A stretch of DNA of 64,000 nt. Source: Monosporascus cannonballus (taxonomy: Eukaryota > Ascomycota > Sordariomycetes > Xylariales). Shown in pieces: positions 1-11,362 of this stretch. The stretch covers positions 62,001 through 126,000 of the forward strand of contig QJNS01000115.1 in assembly GCA_004154925.1 (NCBI GenBank), read 5' to 3'. A program made the translations under genes and the position numbers. The notes under the pieces are model-generated. The model had not been told where the DNA came from. It saw nothing but the letters and a program-made list of their open reading frames with translations, and ran no database searches. Position 1 is the stretch's first letter. Each line of letters begins with the position of its first letter.

Positions 1-165
1 CAATTTTTTTAGAACGTTAAGTAACGGTTAATAAAGCGTTTAACTCAATATTTCCCAAAGAAATAAACGCTTTATTCGCTTAGTTAATATATTTTACCAT
101 TTAACGTATTTCGAAATCGTATAGCATCTTTTTACCGCCTTCCTTATTTAATATCCATCTTACAA
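1..165. repeat. End of an AT-rich RIP-like block
   Basis: AT-rich DNA with many TA steps and few CA or TG steps, the same composition as the large blocks further right. No gene is visible. It shows that the glycyl-tRNA synthetase island is flanked by mutated repeat DNA on its left side too. Confidence 0.6.
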
Positions 166-170
166 GTTCC

Positions 171-549
171 TCTTTTTGCAAAGGATTAAGGACTTGTTAG
201 TATTGATGGCCTTAAGCATAAGATTGGGCGCCTTTTTTTCGCATAGACAAGGTGCTCTCTGTTACACTCCATTTGTTAGCCGTTACTTTCTGCTAAACGC
301 CCGCAGTAACTTCTGCGAAGGCTTGCTGCATGCGATACTTATCTTCAGGCCCCATTCCAAGTTAGAGCTTCAGAAACGTTATATGGGTTGAGTTATTGGG
401 GAGTGTTGATAAAAGGGGTGGGTGTTGAAGGAGCGAAAATCCGATTCAGGAAGTGGGTAAATTCAGGAAGTGGGTGGGGGACACTATTCTTCAACCTCAT
501 CCAAACTAACAAACTCTCTCCTGTTCGTAAAGTGGTCTATGTACCCGCC
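171..549 (+). promoter_or_regulatory. Upstream region of the glycyl-tRNA synthetase gene
   Basis: Balanced composition resumes at about 171. This stretch should hold the promoter and 5' leader. A 17-bp unit starting ATTCAGGAAGTGGGT is duplicated in tandem (444-460 and 461-477). The frame of the downstream gene is open back to an ATG at 388, which would add 54 codons with several Arg/Lys and a hydrophobic stretch just before the main start. In yeast one glycyl-tRNA synthetase gene makes both cytosolic and mitochondrial enzyme by upstream initiation, so this extension could encode an alternative organelle-targeting leader. That is inference. A separate 71-codon frame at 176-391 ends just across this start and is probably chance. 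Confidence 0.4.
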
Positions 550-2606
550 ATGACTCCCACGACTACGCTCAAGGGCGAGAAGTTCGACCGCTCGCTCTTT
601 GAGTCGCTCATGAAGCGGCGTTTCTTCTTTACTGAATCATTCGAAATATATCGAGTCTCCGCTAACTTCAATGGCGATAATCGTGGCCTTTATGATTATG
701 GCCCACCCGGATGTGCTCTGCAAGCCAACATCGTGGATCTCTGGAGGAAGCATTTTGTTATGGAGGAGAATATACTTGAGCTTGACTGCACCGTCATCAC
801 CCCCGAACGCGTTCTCCAGACAAGCGGTCATGTGGACAAGTTCGCCGACTGGATGTGCAAGGACCCCGGCAAAGGTGAATATCTTCGCGCCGATCACCTC
901 GTCAAGAATGTCCTCGAATCACGGATTACTCGGGGTGTGAACGGACCCTCCAAGGACTCACCCAAGTTGGATGAGTCAACCATCGCTGAATACAATGACA
1001 TCCTTGCCAAGGTGACTTCCGACTTGAATCTTGATAGTCTTCTGCCGATGACTGACCATGCTACGTTATGCAGCTCGACGACTACAACGGTTCCGAACTA
1101 GGCGACTTGATTATACGGCTGGACATTCGGAATCCGGACGGTAATGGCGAGGTTCTCCCACCAATACCCTTCAATCTCATGTTCAAGTCCACCGTTGGTC
1201 CGAGTGCAGCTGCTCCCATCTACCTCCGCCCTGAGACTGCGCAGGGCCAGTTTTTGAACTTCAAAAAGTTGCTCGACTATAACCAAAATTCGATGCCATT
1301 CGCTTCTGCCAGTATCGGAAAATCTTATAGAAACGAGATTTCTCCCAGGTCTGGACTTCTTCGAGTAAGGGAATTCCTAATGGCTGAAATTGAACATTAC
1401 GTCGACCCTGATAAGAAGGAGCACCCTCGTTTCGGTGAAGTCGGCGAGATCGAGTTGCCCTTACTTAATAGGGAGACGCAGGCTGCCGGCAAGACAACGC
1501 CTCAGACTATGACAGTAGGGCAAGCAGTCAAGTCCAAGACCATCGAGAACGAAACGCTTGGCTACTTCCTTGCAAGGATCATGTTGTTTCTCCTCAAGAT
1601 CGGAGTCAACCCTTCAAAACTCCGATTTAGGCAACATATGGCAAATGAAATGGCCCACTACGCGTGTGACTGCTGGGATGCTGAGCTTCTCACGAGCTAC
1701 GGCTGGATCGAATGCGTCGGTTGTGCTGACCGGAGCGCGTTCGACCTAACAGCGCATTCAAAGTACACGGGTGCTCCTTTAGTAGTTAAAGAGGCACTTC
1801 CTGAGCCGGTCAAAGTGGACGAATTGCAAGCTACACTTGACAAGAAACTTATGGGGCCACGTTTCAGGCGCGATGCGCCGGTTATCCAGGCAAGCGTCGA
1901 GGCTCTAGATCAGACCTCACTAAAGGCATTAGCAGCGGAGCTCAGCGAAAAGGGGGCCGTGACCATCGACACGCCTGCTTTGTCCGACGGCAGGACGTCC
2001 GTGGAACTTTCCAGCGAGCTTCTTGCCATCTCCCCGGTGACTCGGTTGTTGAGCACCCGCGATTACATTCCGAATGTTATCGAGCCTTCCTTCGGTATAG
2101 GTCGTATCATGTACAGTCTGCTAGAGCATGTGTACTGGTATCGACAAAACGATGTTGCAAGAGCGGTGAGTCCGATGAATCTGCCCCTTTCGATATCCAG
2201 CAACTAAGAATCGCCTAAGGTCTTATCACTACCACTTGCTGTGGCACCATACAAAGTTCTCATAGTCCCACTCTCAAACCAAGCTCAATTTGCACCTCTG
2301 GCCCGGAAGCTGTCGGCTCGACTCCGTTCGCTGGGAATCTCCAACAACATTGACGCATCCGGTGCATCCATTGGGAAGAGATATGCGAGAAATGATGAAC
2401 TCGGAACGCCGCTAGGCATTACCATCGACTTCGATACACTTGTAGACGGCTCGATTACCCTGAGAGAACGAAATACTATGGCGCAGGTTCGAGCGTCAGA
2501 AGATGATGTTGTCCAAGCGGTCAAGTTTCTAGTGGATGGCGTTGAATCCTGGGAACAGATTTCTCAGCGGCTGCCGCCGTTCTTGGGTCAGGGTCTGGAT
2601 AACTAA
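550..2606 (+). CDS. GRS1: Glycyl-tRNA synthetase (three exons)
   Basis: Class II aminoacyl-tRNA synthetase that charges tRNA-Gly; in fungi one gene usually serves cytosol and mitochondria. Exons are 550-1011, 1074-2165 and 2220-2606, giving about 646 residues, near full length for the fungal family. The start at 550 was chosen because CCCGCCATGACT is a good context and the protein then begins like its relatives; an in-frame ATG lies at 388. Visible landmarks are RGLYDYGPPG near residue 45, ELDCTVITPERVLQTSGH near 80, motif 2 RNEISPR at 240-246, REFLMAEIEH just after it, motif 3 EPSFGIGR at 491-498, and the C-terminal anticodon-binding domain beginning KVLIVPLSN. Both introns restore the conserved reading exactly (AKLDDYNG and RAVLSLPL across the joins). 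No internal stop or missing motif is visible, so the gene looks functional despite its mutated surroundings. Confidence 0.95.
1012..1073 (+). other. Intron 1 of GRS1 (62 nt)
   Basis: GTGACT donor, ATGCAG acceptor and a CTGAC branch-like site about 20 nt before the acceptor. It lies between complete codons. Removing it joins ...ILAK to LDDYNGSELG, as in other eukaryotic glycyl-tRNA synthetases. Unspliced, the frame meets a stop at 1099-1101. Confidence 0.93.
2166..2219 (+). other. Intron 2 of GRS1 (54 nt)
   Basis: GTGAGT donor and CTAAG acceptor with a CTAAG branch-like site near 2204. It lies between complete codons and its length is a multiple of three, but retention would introduce a stop at 2205-2207. 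Removing it joins ...DVARAV to LSLPLAVAPYKV, which matches the family. Confidence 0.93.
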
Positions 2607-3612
2607 CTGTGGAGGCGTGATGGATGGGTATGCGCGCGATTGGATTCTTCGATCATGTGTATGTATACGACCAATACGCATCCTTCTATTAAGAGCCCAG
2701 CACAGTGTTCATAGAAGGTCTAGCGTGATTACATGCTCTTTTCGGAACATAGAGTATTGTAACGGCATGATGCAAATCCGAAGGATCGTGACAGACTTGT
2801 TGGAGGCCGAGAAGGGGTGCTTGTAACTGTTCCACTTGAAATATATCATCGGTAGCAGCGCTTGTGTTTGGCAAAGCAGGTATGCCAACGGGATGTTTAT
2901 ATGAATCAAGAACGCGCCCTCACCCGCGTAGCTAGAAACACCATATCAAGTTGAAGGGACAACCAGAAGGGTAGAGCTGACCATGAAATATGGGAAACTC
3001 GTATTATAAACATGTTCAACCGATGAATGGCTCATATTGTTATGGTGATTACTAACTGGCATATAGCTTATGTTTCTATGTCCTAATGACCTTATCTGTC
3101 AGAAGCTAGCGATATCACTCGTCTGTTCAATACCAGTTACTGACTTGCTCATACGCTGTATCTCCTCCGTGTGGAACACAAAGAAGCGTTTGACACCATG
3201 GAAATCTATCACAATACATGGGGGAAATCATACGCAGATGAGAAGGAAATACAAATGATATTGGAGTCTAGATGTTCCCAGGGCCTCCTGAACCGCCAGC
3301 AGTCAGGTTTCCAAACAGCCTTGCAGTTGTCCAAGGGACCTGTAATTATCCAATGACCACTCTGCCCCGCGAATCGATTCGAGTGCCTCCTCTCACTCTC
3401 CGAAGAACTTCGCCGTACGAGTTCTTATAACTGCCGTCACAACGTAAGTACCACCTATAACATTGTCAGTTCGCCTGATAGACAGAGGAAAGGGTAAGAG
3501 AGCCATACACATCACCATTCCTATCAGGTTGCCTACCACGTTGCTGAATAATAGTGTTCGCCGAGTCAATGATGCATGTCTCATCCTCTAAAACCTTGCT
3601 ACCGTAGTGATA
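2607..3612. other. 3' flank without recognisable gene
   Basis: Balanced-composition DNA after the synthetase stop. It contains several 60-96 codon open frames on both strands (for example 2536-2826 plus and 3466-3717 minus), but none has a recognisable domain or plausible exon chain. A minus-strand reading around 3290-3320 contains a GGSGGPG string resembling a serine-protease motif, but the flanks do not support it. I see no gene I can defend here. Confidence 0.5.
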
Positions 3613-3614
3613 TA

Positions 3615-3661
3615 AGATGGCCCCCCCCCCACGAACGGGCCACCCCATCAACGCGCCACCC
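3615..3661 (+). repeat. Left terminal inverted repeat of the Fot1-like element
   Basis: 47 bp starting AGATGG followed by a 10-C run, then ACGAACGGGCCACCCC. It pairs inverted with 5500-5543. TA precedes it at 3613-3614. Confidence 0.88.
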
Positions 3662-3749
3662 ATTTTTGAAGCCATCGCCACAACAACCCTTCCATACAAA
3701 TAACAATATCTTAACAACTACTTAATTAATTGATTCCATACTAAATAAA

Positions 3750-5400
3750 GCGTATAAAGATATAATCCAGTTTTACTTCGTTATTTTTTTCGCTTTCGGA
3801 AAGCTCGTTTTGCTTTTGATTTTTCCGAATAACGGTGAAACATCTTTTTGCAGAGGCCTTCCGCCTTATTTTTACCTTTTCAACCGAGATTATTTTTACG
3901 AAATCCTTATTTGGTTCGGGTTATACTTTCTTGTGTTTTTTGGGTTTCGCTTTTTTAAGGGCTGTAATTAATTGGTTATTATGAATTTCGGCGGCGGAAA
4001 GTTTGGTAGTTTTATCGTTAAGGACCTTGGCGAACTTGCGGAATAAAAAGCGTATAGTAGGATTCCCGTACGTTGGATTAATTTTTACCAGAGATTTTTC
4101 GAGCCGGATGAATTTCTTAAATGATTTGGGCGTTTTGATACTTAAGGCAGTTATCTGGCTAAAAAAATTAGGACGTTTTAAGATACGAATCGATTTTAAG
4201 ACGGGTATATTTGTTATCGTTTTTTCCCTTAACGGACTTATTATTTAATGCCTTTTTTGTTAATAAAACGTACATTTATTATTTCCTAGCCCTTTATAAT
4301 ATATTTTAAGGTTATGATAATCTTTTTTTACGTTTTTATAAACGTCTAGAAAAAATTGGTTTTATCTATAATCTCGGAAACCCGTCCGTAATAATATTTG
4401 CGGAACCAGTAACGGTATTTCCGTTTTAAAGTGGCAAATATATTTATATTAAAATACTGAAAAATATAAAAAACGTAAGCAAGAAGAAAAATAATATATA
4501 TCTTATTTTAAAAACATATTTATATAAATTTTCGATAATATAGTTATTATAGCCGTTAATTATTAATAACTTTTATTCGTTCGAGCTTTCCGGCTTAATA
4601 TAGAGGATAAAAATTTTGCGAAATTATTTTAAGCCGATTTCGATATTAATTTAACCGTTTTTGACGCAGTAAAATATTAGGTTTCGTATATTTTACCGAT
4701 CGAATTAGGAAATTATTATTATTATACGTTAACGCCGTTAAAAATTACGAAAAATAATAACGAATGCCCGTTAGCATTAATATACGTAATTATAGTAATT
4801 TATCTCTTTTAAACGTATTATTTTAAAAAATTTTTCTTAAAGGTTTTTCCAAGAACGAAATAATTTTTATTTATGTTTTTTTATTATTTTGATTTCGTTT
4901 ACGTTAAATCGGTTTTTTTTATTTAATAACTTTAATTTTTGGTAAAACGAAACGTTCGAATAGAATGTCAGTGAAAATCGGAAAAGCGTTATTTAGACGT
5001 TTATAATCGATCGTCGTGCCCTTAAAAATCTTGATTTCAAGATAATGACGTAAAAATCGGGTTACTTAACCTTTTTTTAGGCGTTTAAGGTTACCGTTAT
5101 TAATTAGGAGATATTATACGTATAAGCGGAATTGCGAATAAGATAGCGTATAATCTAATTAACTCTGTACGATAACCTAATAAGTTAAAGCTTTCTTTTG
5201 GATTCGTAATAGCTTTTGGCGAGTTTTATTAATTTTTTATTTCGTAAGCATACCTTAAGTACGGCGTATTATATATTATTATTAATTCGGCAGCCTTTAG
5301 AAATTAAACGTCAAGATTTCTTACGTTTTATTTCGTTAATTGCTTAAGCCGTACGGAATTAAGTTGAAATTTATATATCGTTTGAAAGCGCAAATTCTGG
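3750..5400 (-). pseudogene. Decayed pogo-type (DDE) transposase
   Basis: Reading the minus strand near 4984-5070 gives a stretch containing VTRFLR, EIKIFKGT and IDYKRLNNA. This resembles the Tc5/CENP-B-type DNA-binding helix-turn-helix of fungal pogo/Fot1/Tan1 transposases, where NWVxRFLxRHPEL is typical. The rest is broken by many TAA/TAG stops, consistent with CAA, CAG and TGG codons mutated by RIP. I cannot read the catalytic DDE residues with confidence. The boundaries given are the space between the terminal repeats, not exact gene ends. Confidence 0.55.
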
Positions 5401-5499
5401 TAAATAAGAAAATAAGTTTTTCAATTTTTTAAAGCGTTATTCAGATGGTTTTTATAGGGAAAGAAATCAGTAAGTGGATCGACGCGCAACGCGAATGTG

Positions 5500-5543
5500 G
5501 GGTGGCGCGTTGATGGGGTGGCTCGTTCGTGGGGGGACCATCT
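5500..5543 (-). repeat. Right terminal inverted repeat of the Fot1-like element
   Basis: 44 bp ending CCATCT, inverted copy of 3615-3661, with a shorter homopolymer run. TA follows at 5544-5545. Identity ends abruptly inward, which fixes the repeat length. Confidence 0.88.
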
Positions 5544-5545
5544 TA

Positions 5546-6170
5546 TGTGTTCCACGTTCGGTGAAGCTACCGGCACATCGGATTAGCGCCTGACAGCGAT
5601 GCAGTACTAATATACTTACTCTGTTCGTGGCGTCGAAGTTCGCTAACAGCCTGCCGGTTACCGCGGCGGATCTCATCTGCTAACGAGCGATGAACTTCGC
5701 ATTTGTGGTGATAGTCAGCTGGTGGTTGTCTGTACCCCTGGGACACGCGGATGCAGAACTTGTAATGGACGAGTTGGCACATATTCGACAGTTGTCTGGT
5801 GATGGTAAAATGGCGTTTAAAAAAGAGTTGAAGTTCTGTTCGATATCTGTGAAGCGTTTGAAGGGCTGCGATGATTGACTTCCCAACGTCAGGCAGACGA
5901 TCCCTTCAGTGCCTTATATACATTATCCAGACCGGAATCCACCAGCGTGATATCTAACCAAGAGCGACAGTCTCCGCGTGACGAGAACCTAGACCAGCCA
6001 TCGTGAATACCCTAGTTGATCAGTTGGACAACGTTGTCGAATGATTTGCGGCTGCAGGCAAGGGGAGTTGCAAATCAGGATGCCAGCGCTTAGAAGATGA
6101 TGCTTGGATTTCGGACATGGGTATGAGACTATCGTTAGACGAGTTCAGCGCATACAACTAGGGTGAGGGA
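5546..6170. other. Small balanced-GC island
   Basis: About 600 bp with ordinary dinucleotide composition between the Fot1-like element and the palindromic repeat at 6171. One short candidate frame (5690-5878 plus) is listed separately. Overlapping minus-strand frames (5567-5782, 5680-5886) are probably shadows. Confidence 0.5.
5690..5878 (+). CDS. Candidate small secreted protein, 62 aa
   Basis: Not recognised. The frame starts ATG and encodes a hydrophobic N-terminus (MNFAFVVIVSWWLSVPLGHA) that looks like a secretion signal with cleavage after the Ala. A charged mature part of about 42 residues follows, with two cysteines near the C-terminus (FCSIS and GCDD). The setting between RIP-mutated blocks is typical of fungal small secreted proteins. 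Against it, 62 codons can occur by chance, there are only two cysteines, and a minus-strand frame of similar length overlaps it. It could also be one exon of a longer gene. Confidence 0.25.
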   Translation: MNFAFVVIVSWWLSVPLGHADAELVMDELAHIRQLSGDGKMAFKKELKFCSISVKRLKGCDD

Positions 6171-6290
6171 ATGGGTACCCGTGGGTGACCCACGAAGACC
6201 CATGGGTCCTGATGGGTACCCATCGGATTTGCCAAGGACCTATTAGGTACCTATTGGGTCTTATCAAGGACCTACGGGTACCTAGTAGGT
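6171..6290. repeat. Palindromic GGGTACCC-type repeat tract
   Basis: About 120 bp made of repeated self-complementary motifs: GGGTACCC, GGGTGACCC, CCATGGG and GGGTACCCAT, then weaker versions with AGGTACCT and GGGTACCT. The motif decays from left to right. It lies exactly between the balanced island and the AT-rich block. Function unknown; it could be the end of a mobile element. Confidence 0.6.
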
Positions 6291-6500
6291 AAAAAATTTA
6301 CGCATAAAGCAAATCGCTTTAATAATTTCAAATAATCTGAAATAATTCGATAAAAATGATAATATTAAAGAATTTGCAACTAAACTGCATAAAATTGTTA
6401 GGGTATTATAAAACCAAATAACGTAAATTTCTTTTTAAACCGAACCTAAATTTTATTCAAAATTCCATCATTATTATTATCTTACGTATTATCCGAATTC

Positions 6501-6575
6501 TTATTATTTTACGCGTTATTATTTTACGCATTATTATTTTGCGTATTATTATTTTACGTATTATTATTTTGGGCG
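6501..6575 (+). repeat. 15-bp tandem repeat, five units
   Basis: Five head-to-tail units of TTATTATTTTACGCG with changes in the last six bases only (ACGCG, ACGCA, GCGTA, ACGTA, GGGCG). Confidence 0.9.
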
Positions 6576-7088
6576 TTTTTTTAATAGGTTTAAAATTTTA
6601 ATTATAAGTTTTGTTTAACGAAATGCCAGGTTTTTTACCGGGAACCGTATTTTTTATTTATAATCCTACTAAGCTTTAATAATAACTTAAAATATTTTTA
6701 ATTAATTATATATCCTTTTATTAAATAATAATTCGTTTAACGTAAATAACATATAAATTAATTATTATAAAAATTTAAATTATTTTAAAATTATTTTATA
6801 TATTATTTATTTTTAAATAATTTGATTAATATAACTTTTGCCGTTTTTTATATAACGTTTATAACAAAAACTTAAAATCGTTATTAGCTTTTAAATTATT
6901 ATGAAATTTTATTTATTAAACGTTAAAAAATATTTTTTAAATAATAACTTAATATTTATTTAATATTATCGAATTTTGCGCAAAACGGCGGCTAAATATA
7001 TTAATATTATTTTAAAATTACTTTATTTTTTAAAGAAAATTTATTATTAAGCAAAACGCGTTATTTTCGCCTTTTAAAAAAAGTTGGG

Positions 7089-7142
7089 CCCTTAGGTATT
7101 GTTTTTCCAGCCGAACCTTTAGGTATTATTTTTCTAGCCGAA
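7089..7142 (+). repeat. 27-bp direct duplication
   Basis: Two adjacent 27-bp copies that differ at a few C/T and G/A positions, consistent with RIP-type or ordinary transitions after duplication. Each contains TTAGGTATT and ends AGCCGAA. Confidence 0.8.
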
Positions 7143-10100
7143 AATTATTTTATAATAAAAGGAATTCTTTTTTTAATATTAAATGGTTTTTTTAATTCCA
7201 GAATTAATTAACAAATTGTTTATTTAATATGCGGTATTTTAAGTATTATTATAATTATTAAATTATTAATAAATAATTATTTTATAATTATTTTAATAAG
7301 ATTTTATAATTATAATTAAATTTATTATTATAATGCCATACAATTAACAATTATAATGGCGATATAGTAATTAATAAGTATTTCGCGAATTTTTGATTAA
7401 ATGCAAATATAAGCGATTTTTAAAAAAATAAAATATATAAGGTAATATAAAGTAATTAAAACAATTTTCATAATTTACTTAAATACCTTATTTTAAAAAG
7501 CTTTATTTTTTATCATAACAAATATAATATTTATAATATTATTATTTTACGATTAGTTTTTTAATCTTAATTTATATACATAAATATTTCTTAGAGTAAA
7601 AAGTTATATATTATATAACAAAAATAAATAATAAATAAATAAGAAATAATTTTATATTAAATTTAATCTGCCTTTAAAAATTGCGAATATGTTAATTATG
7701 TTACTTATCGCCTTAACCTAGTAATTATAGGCCTAGTTTATTATAATTATAACGATAAATCTAAATTATCTCGAGAAAACGGCCGGTTTTAAATAAACGT
7801 TAAAGTTTGATTTTTTAAAATCTTGTTCGTTTATCTTTTAATATTATCTTTATTTTTAGTATTAATTAACTTTTTCTTTTGCGAAATCAATCTTTAAATA
7901 CAATTTCTTTATATTAAAATCTATTTACCTTAGCAATTTAATTATCATATAGAGATTTCGGAAATACCTGATTTTCGTTTTTATTATTTTCGGTTTTATC
8001 CGGATTTTTTGAATCGTTATTTAATATTTCGTAAAGTTGATCTAGTAAAAAGTTATGTTAATCCGGCAATTTCCCTAGGTTTTCGATAAATAAAATTTAT
8101 AATATTTTTCGTATTTTTTCTTTACGTTTTTCGAATCGTTTTTGAGTATAAGAAGGATTATTATTATCGTATATAATATCGTTATCCAAATTAGATATTT
8201 TAATACGAAAATAAAATAATATAATTAAAATTAATTTAAATTATTACAGTAATATTAATTAACAGTTAAATAATATTTTAACCGAATAAAATTTTAAATA
8301 TGCTGTATTATTATCGAATAATATTAAATATACAATAAATTACGTATAAAATAAATAAAACCGGGAAATATATTATTAATTTATTATTATAATATTGGAA
8401 CGGTTTGGTTCGGATAAATGTCTAAATAATATAATTAAGAAATAATTTTTAAAATATTAATTAAATTATTTACGTTCGTATTAAAAATTTTCGTTAACAA
8501 TATCCTTTTAGGAATTATCGTTAATACGATATACCAAACCTTTTTTCTTAAAATTTGAATTTAATCAAAAAATTTCGGTAAAGGTTCTGTAATTCGATAT
8601 AAAAATACGTATAATAAATTATATATTCCGTTTATTATATTTTTCTTAATACTTTTTATACGTTTGCTTAAAATATTTAACGGTTTTCCCGTAAAGTATA
8701 TTATTAAATAATTTATTAAACTATTTTTATTAATTAATAAAATAATTACGGAATTTAATAACCGTATTATTTAATAATAAGTAAATTAGAATAAAAAGAT
8801 AAATTAATAAATAATTATTAATAAATAACTTATTAATATATTTAAAACTTTTCCAAATACTTAATTTAATACTTTTCCGTAATAATTGTAGCCATATTAA
8901 TAATTGGTTAATAAATTTAAAAAATGTTAGTTTTTTTTAATTTTTAATTTTTTTTTAAATTTCTTGGTTTTTTATCCGGGTAATATTTTTGATAAGTTTT
9001 AACGATATGCTCTTTATATTTACGTAAATATTTAAGCATGATTTTATACTTGCTTACTATGTAGGAAATATGGTTTTCTCGGAAAAAACCGAAATTGTTC
9101 GTTATTTAGATAAAATATTTGAAAATATTAACCAAATCATGGATAAATTTAATACCGTTAAAAAGTAATATATAACCCGTTTTTTTAATGTTAAATATTT
9201 GCGTACAAACCTTTAAATTACGGGGTATATTTTTATAATATGTAATAAAAAGAAGTTACCGAAATCTAATAGCTATAAAAGTTACAGATTATTTAAAATA
9301 CGTTTTTGTAATTTAAAATTTTATTTATAATTATGTTTTATTAGATTTGTAAAAAGGTTTTTTTTATTAAAGTTAAAATAAATCCAGATAACAAATACGC
9401 GTAATTATAAAAATTAGATAGTTATTTTATAATGATTTTAAAAAATACGTACTAATATAATTATATGTTCTTTTTTCGGGTTAATAAGGTTTTTGTCCTA
9501 TTTCGGCAAATTTTTAAATTTTTTATTTTATTCGCCTAAAGTTTTTTCAAATTTATTTAGTAACTTTATGCTATAAGTTTTAAAAAAGTTATTAAATGTT
9601 TTTTTATAAAGTATACGATATATATACATAATACCGAATTTCGTTTGCCTATTAAAATTTGTCGTTCAATTTTCGATAAAATCAATTTTATATAGTTATT
9701 TATTTAATACCAGGGTTATTATTTGTAATAAAAACGCCAAATCGGTTAATTATTCCTAGTTTTTTTAACCGATATAATAATTTGTCGTTATTAAATTTAT
9801 TTGATTTAATATTACAAAGTTAAATATTAATTAGAAAATTGTACCTTTTCTATTTCTGGTTAATCTAATAAATAATATCTTTTTGAAACGAAAATACCAA
9901 ATCAGGCGTAATTCAAACGTTATAATTAATTAATATAAATAATTTTAAGAAAATATTTTTTAATCTATATTTAATAATTATATTAACATGTATCCCTATA
10001 TATTTTATGTATGTTTTTATTATTAATGGCTTAAAGCCGTTACTATAAAGTAATAATGTAATTTGGAAATATTTATTTAAAAAACCCTTAGTAGATAAAT

Positions 10101-11130
10101 GTTAAAATACGAAATAATTAAAAAATATTTAATTAAAATTAAGCATCTTAAGTAATACTAGGTTTTATTTATAATAAATAAGGATTATTTCAAAATTATT
10201 ACTTTTAAAAAAAGGAAAAAAAGATAAAAATAAAAAAATCCAATAAAAACCTATCAATAAAAGATTACATAATAATTATTTTAGGATTATTTGAAACTAT
10301 ATGCATATTATAATTATATTAAGGATTTTATTATTAACAATTAGGTCCGTTTAATCGATTTTTTACGGTATATATTATTCGGTAAGTATTTTTTCATAAA
10401 GCTTATTCTGTTTTTTAAGAAAAATAAGATGTATAAAGTAATACCCATATCGCCGATATTTGATCTTAAGCTATCCAGTTATCTGTTAACAAATTTATAT
10501 AAAGTTCTTTTAATATTCCGAATTACGGTTTATTTTATTAAATATGCTAATAATTTCGTTCAATAAGTTTTCGTTATTTTTGTTACTAACGTTTTCTTAA
10601 AACTATGACTGTCGTTAAAATTAAACTACTTAATTCTCGTACCAACGCTTTCGATATTCGTAATATTCCCGATTAATAATGGGAAAATCGGCTTTCCGTT
10701 ATATCTGGAATTAAAATCGGCTGGAATAATCTGGCGTAATAAAACGGTTTTTTTGGCTGAGTAAGCTCGGTAAATTAAATTGTTTTTCGTTTCGTAGTTA
10801 TTAACTAAATTATAAATAACTAGCTTCCGAACTTAATTTTCGTATATTTTGTTTTTAATTTAAATTTATTTTAATCGGCCTTTAAATTTCGTAATTTTTA
10901 GCGCCGCCTTTTAACAGAAAATTTTTGATAGATATTTCGTTATTATTTTAATTCTTAATAATAATTATTTTTAAATTATTATCTTAATTAAAGTTATTAT
11001 TTTATAAAAAAAATATTTTTTAACATTTTATTATTATCGAAATCATTATCGCTAAAACCACAACTTTCGAAAATCTGTAATACTATTTCGGTATTATAGT
11101 AAATTTGATTAAAATTATTTACCTCAGCTA

Positions 11131-11250
11131 GCTCAGGCCTCCCTGGCTTGTTTTCCCAATTTCTTCAAAGTCACTCAAGTACCGCTCCATAACGCTAAAT
11201 ATTAACCAATCAAATCCTAAATCCCCGTAACGAGCCAGCGAGGCCTAAGT
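11131..11250. mobile_element. TA-flanked MITE, 120 bp, spared from RIP
   Basis: A short GC-richer patch inside the AT-rich block. Its ends are imperfect inverted repeats of about 19 bp (CTCAGGCCTCCCTGG on the left, CGAGCCAGCGAGGCC on the right), and TA flanks it on both sides (11129-11130 and 11251-11252). No coding capacity. Size, ends and TA flanks fit a non-autonomous Tc1/mariner-type MITE. It keeps CA, TG and CC steps unlike its surroundings. Confidence 0.75.
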
Positions 11251-11343
11251 TATAATTACGTAAAAACGGTTCCGTTTAATATATTTGTTTTTTTAAAAAA
11301 ACAAAAATCCATAATAACTTAATAATAATACGTTTTTATAACT

Positions 11344-11362
11344 ATATATATATATATATATA
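11344..11362 (+). repeat. TA dinucleotide repeat
   Basis: Simple TA repeat of about nine units inside the AT-rich block. Confidence 0.9.

Larger units (their letters stand above)
3615..5543 (-). mobile_element. Fot1/pogo-type DNA transposon, RIP-degraded
   Basis: The element is 1,929 bp long, almost exactly the known length of Fusarium Fot1 (about 1.9 kb). It is flanked by TA on both sides (3613-3614 and 5544-5545), the target-site duplication of the Tc1/mariner/pogo superfamily. The ends are near-perfect inverted repeats starting AGATGG (3615-3661 and 5500-5543). They differ at one substitution and in the length of a C run. The ends keep high GC, while the roughly 1.7 kb between them is AT-rich with many TA and few CA/TG steps. 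A decayed transposase reads on the minus strand. The element separates two unmutated islands. Confidence 0.85.

Noticed and set aside
3290..3330. Minus-strand GGSGGPG string resembling a trypsin-type serine protease
   Set aside because: No catalytic His or Asp context and no exon chain around it.
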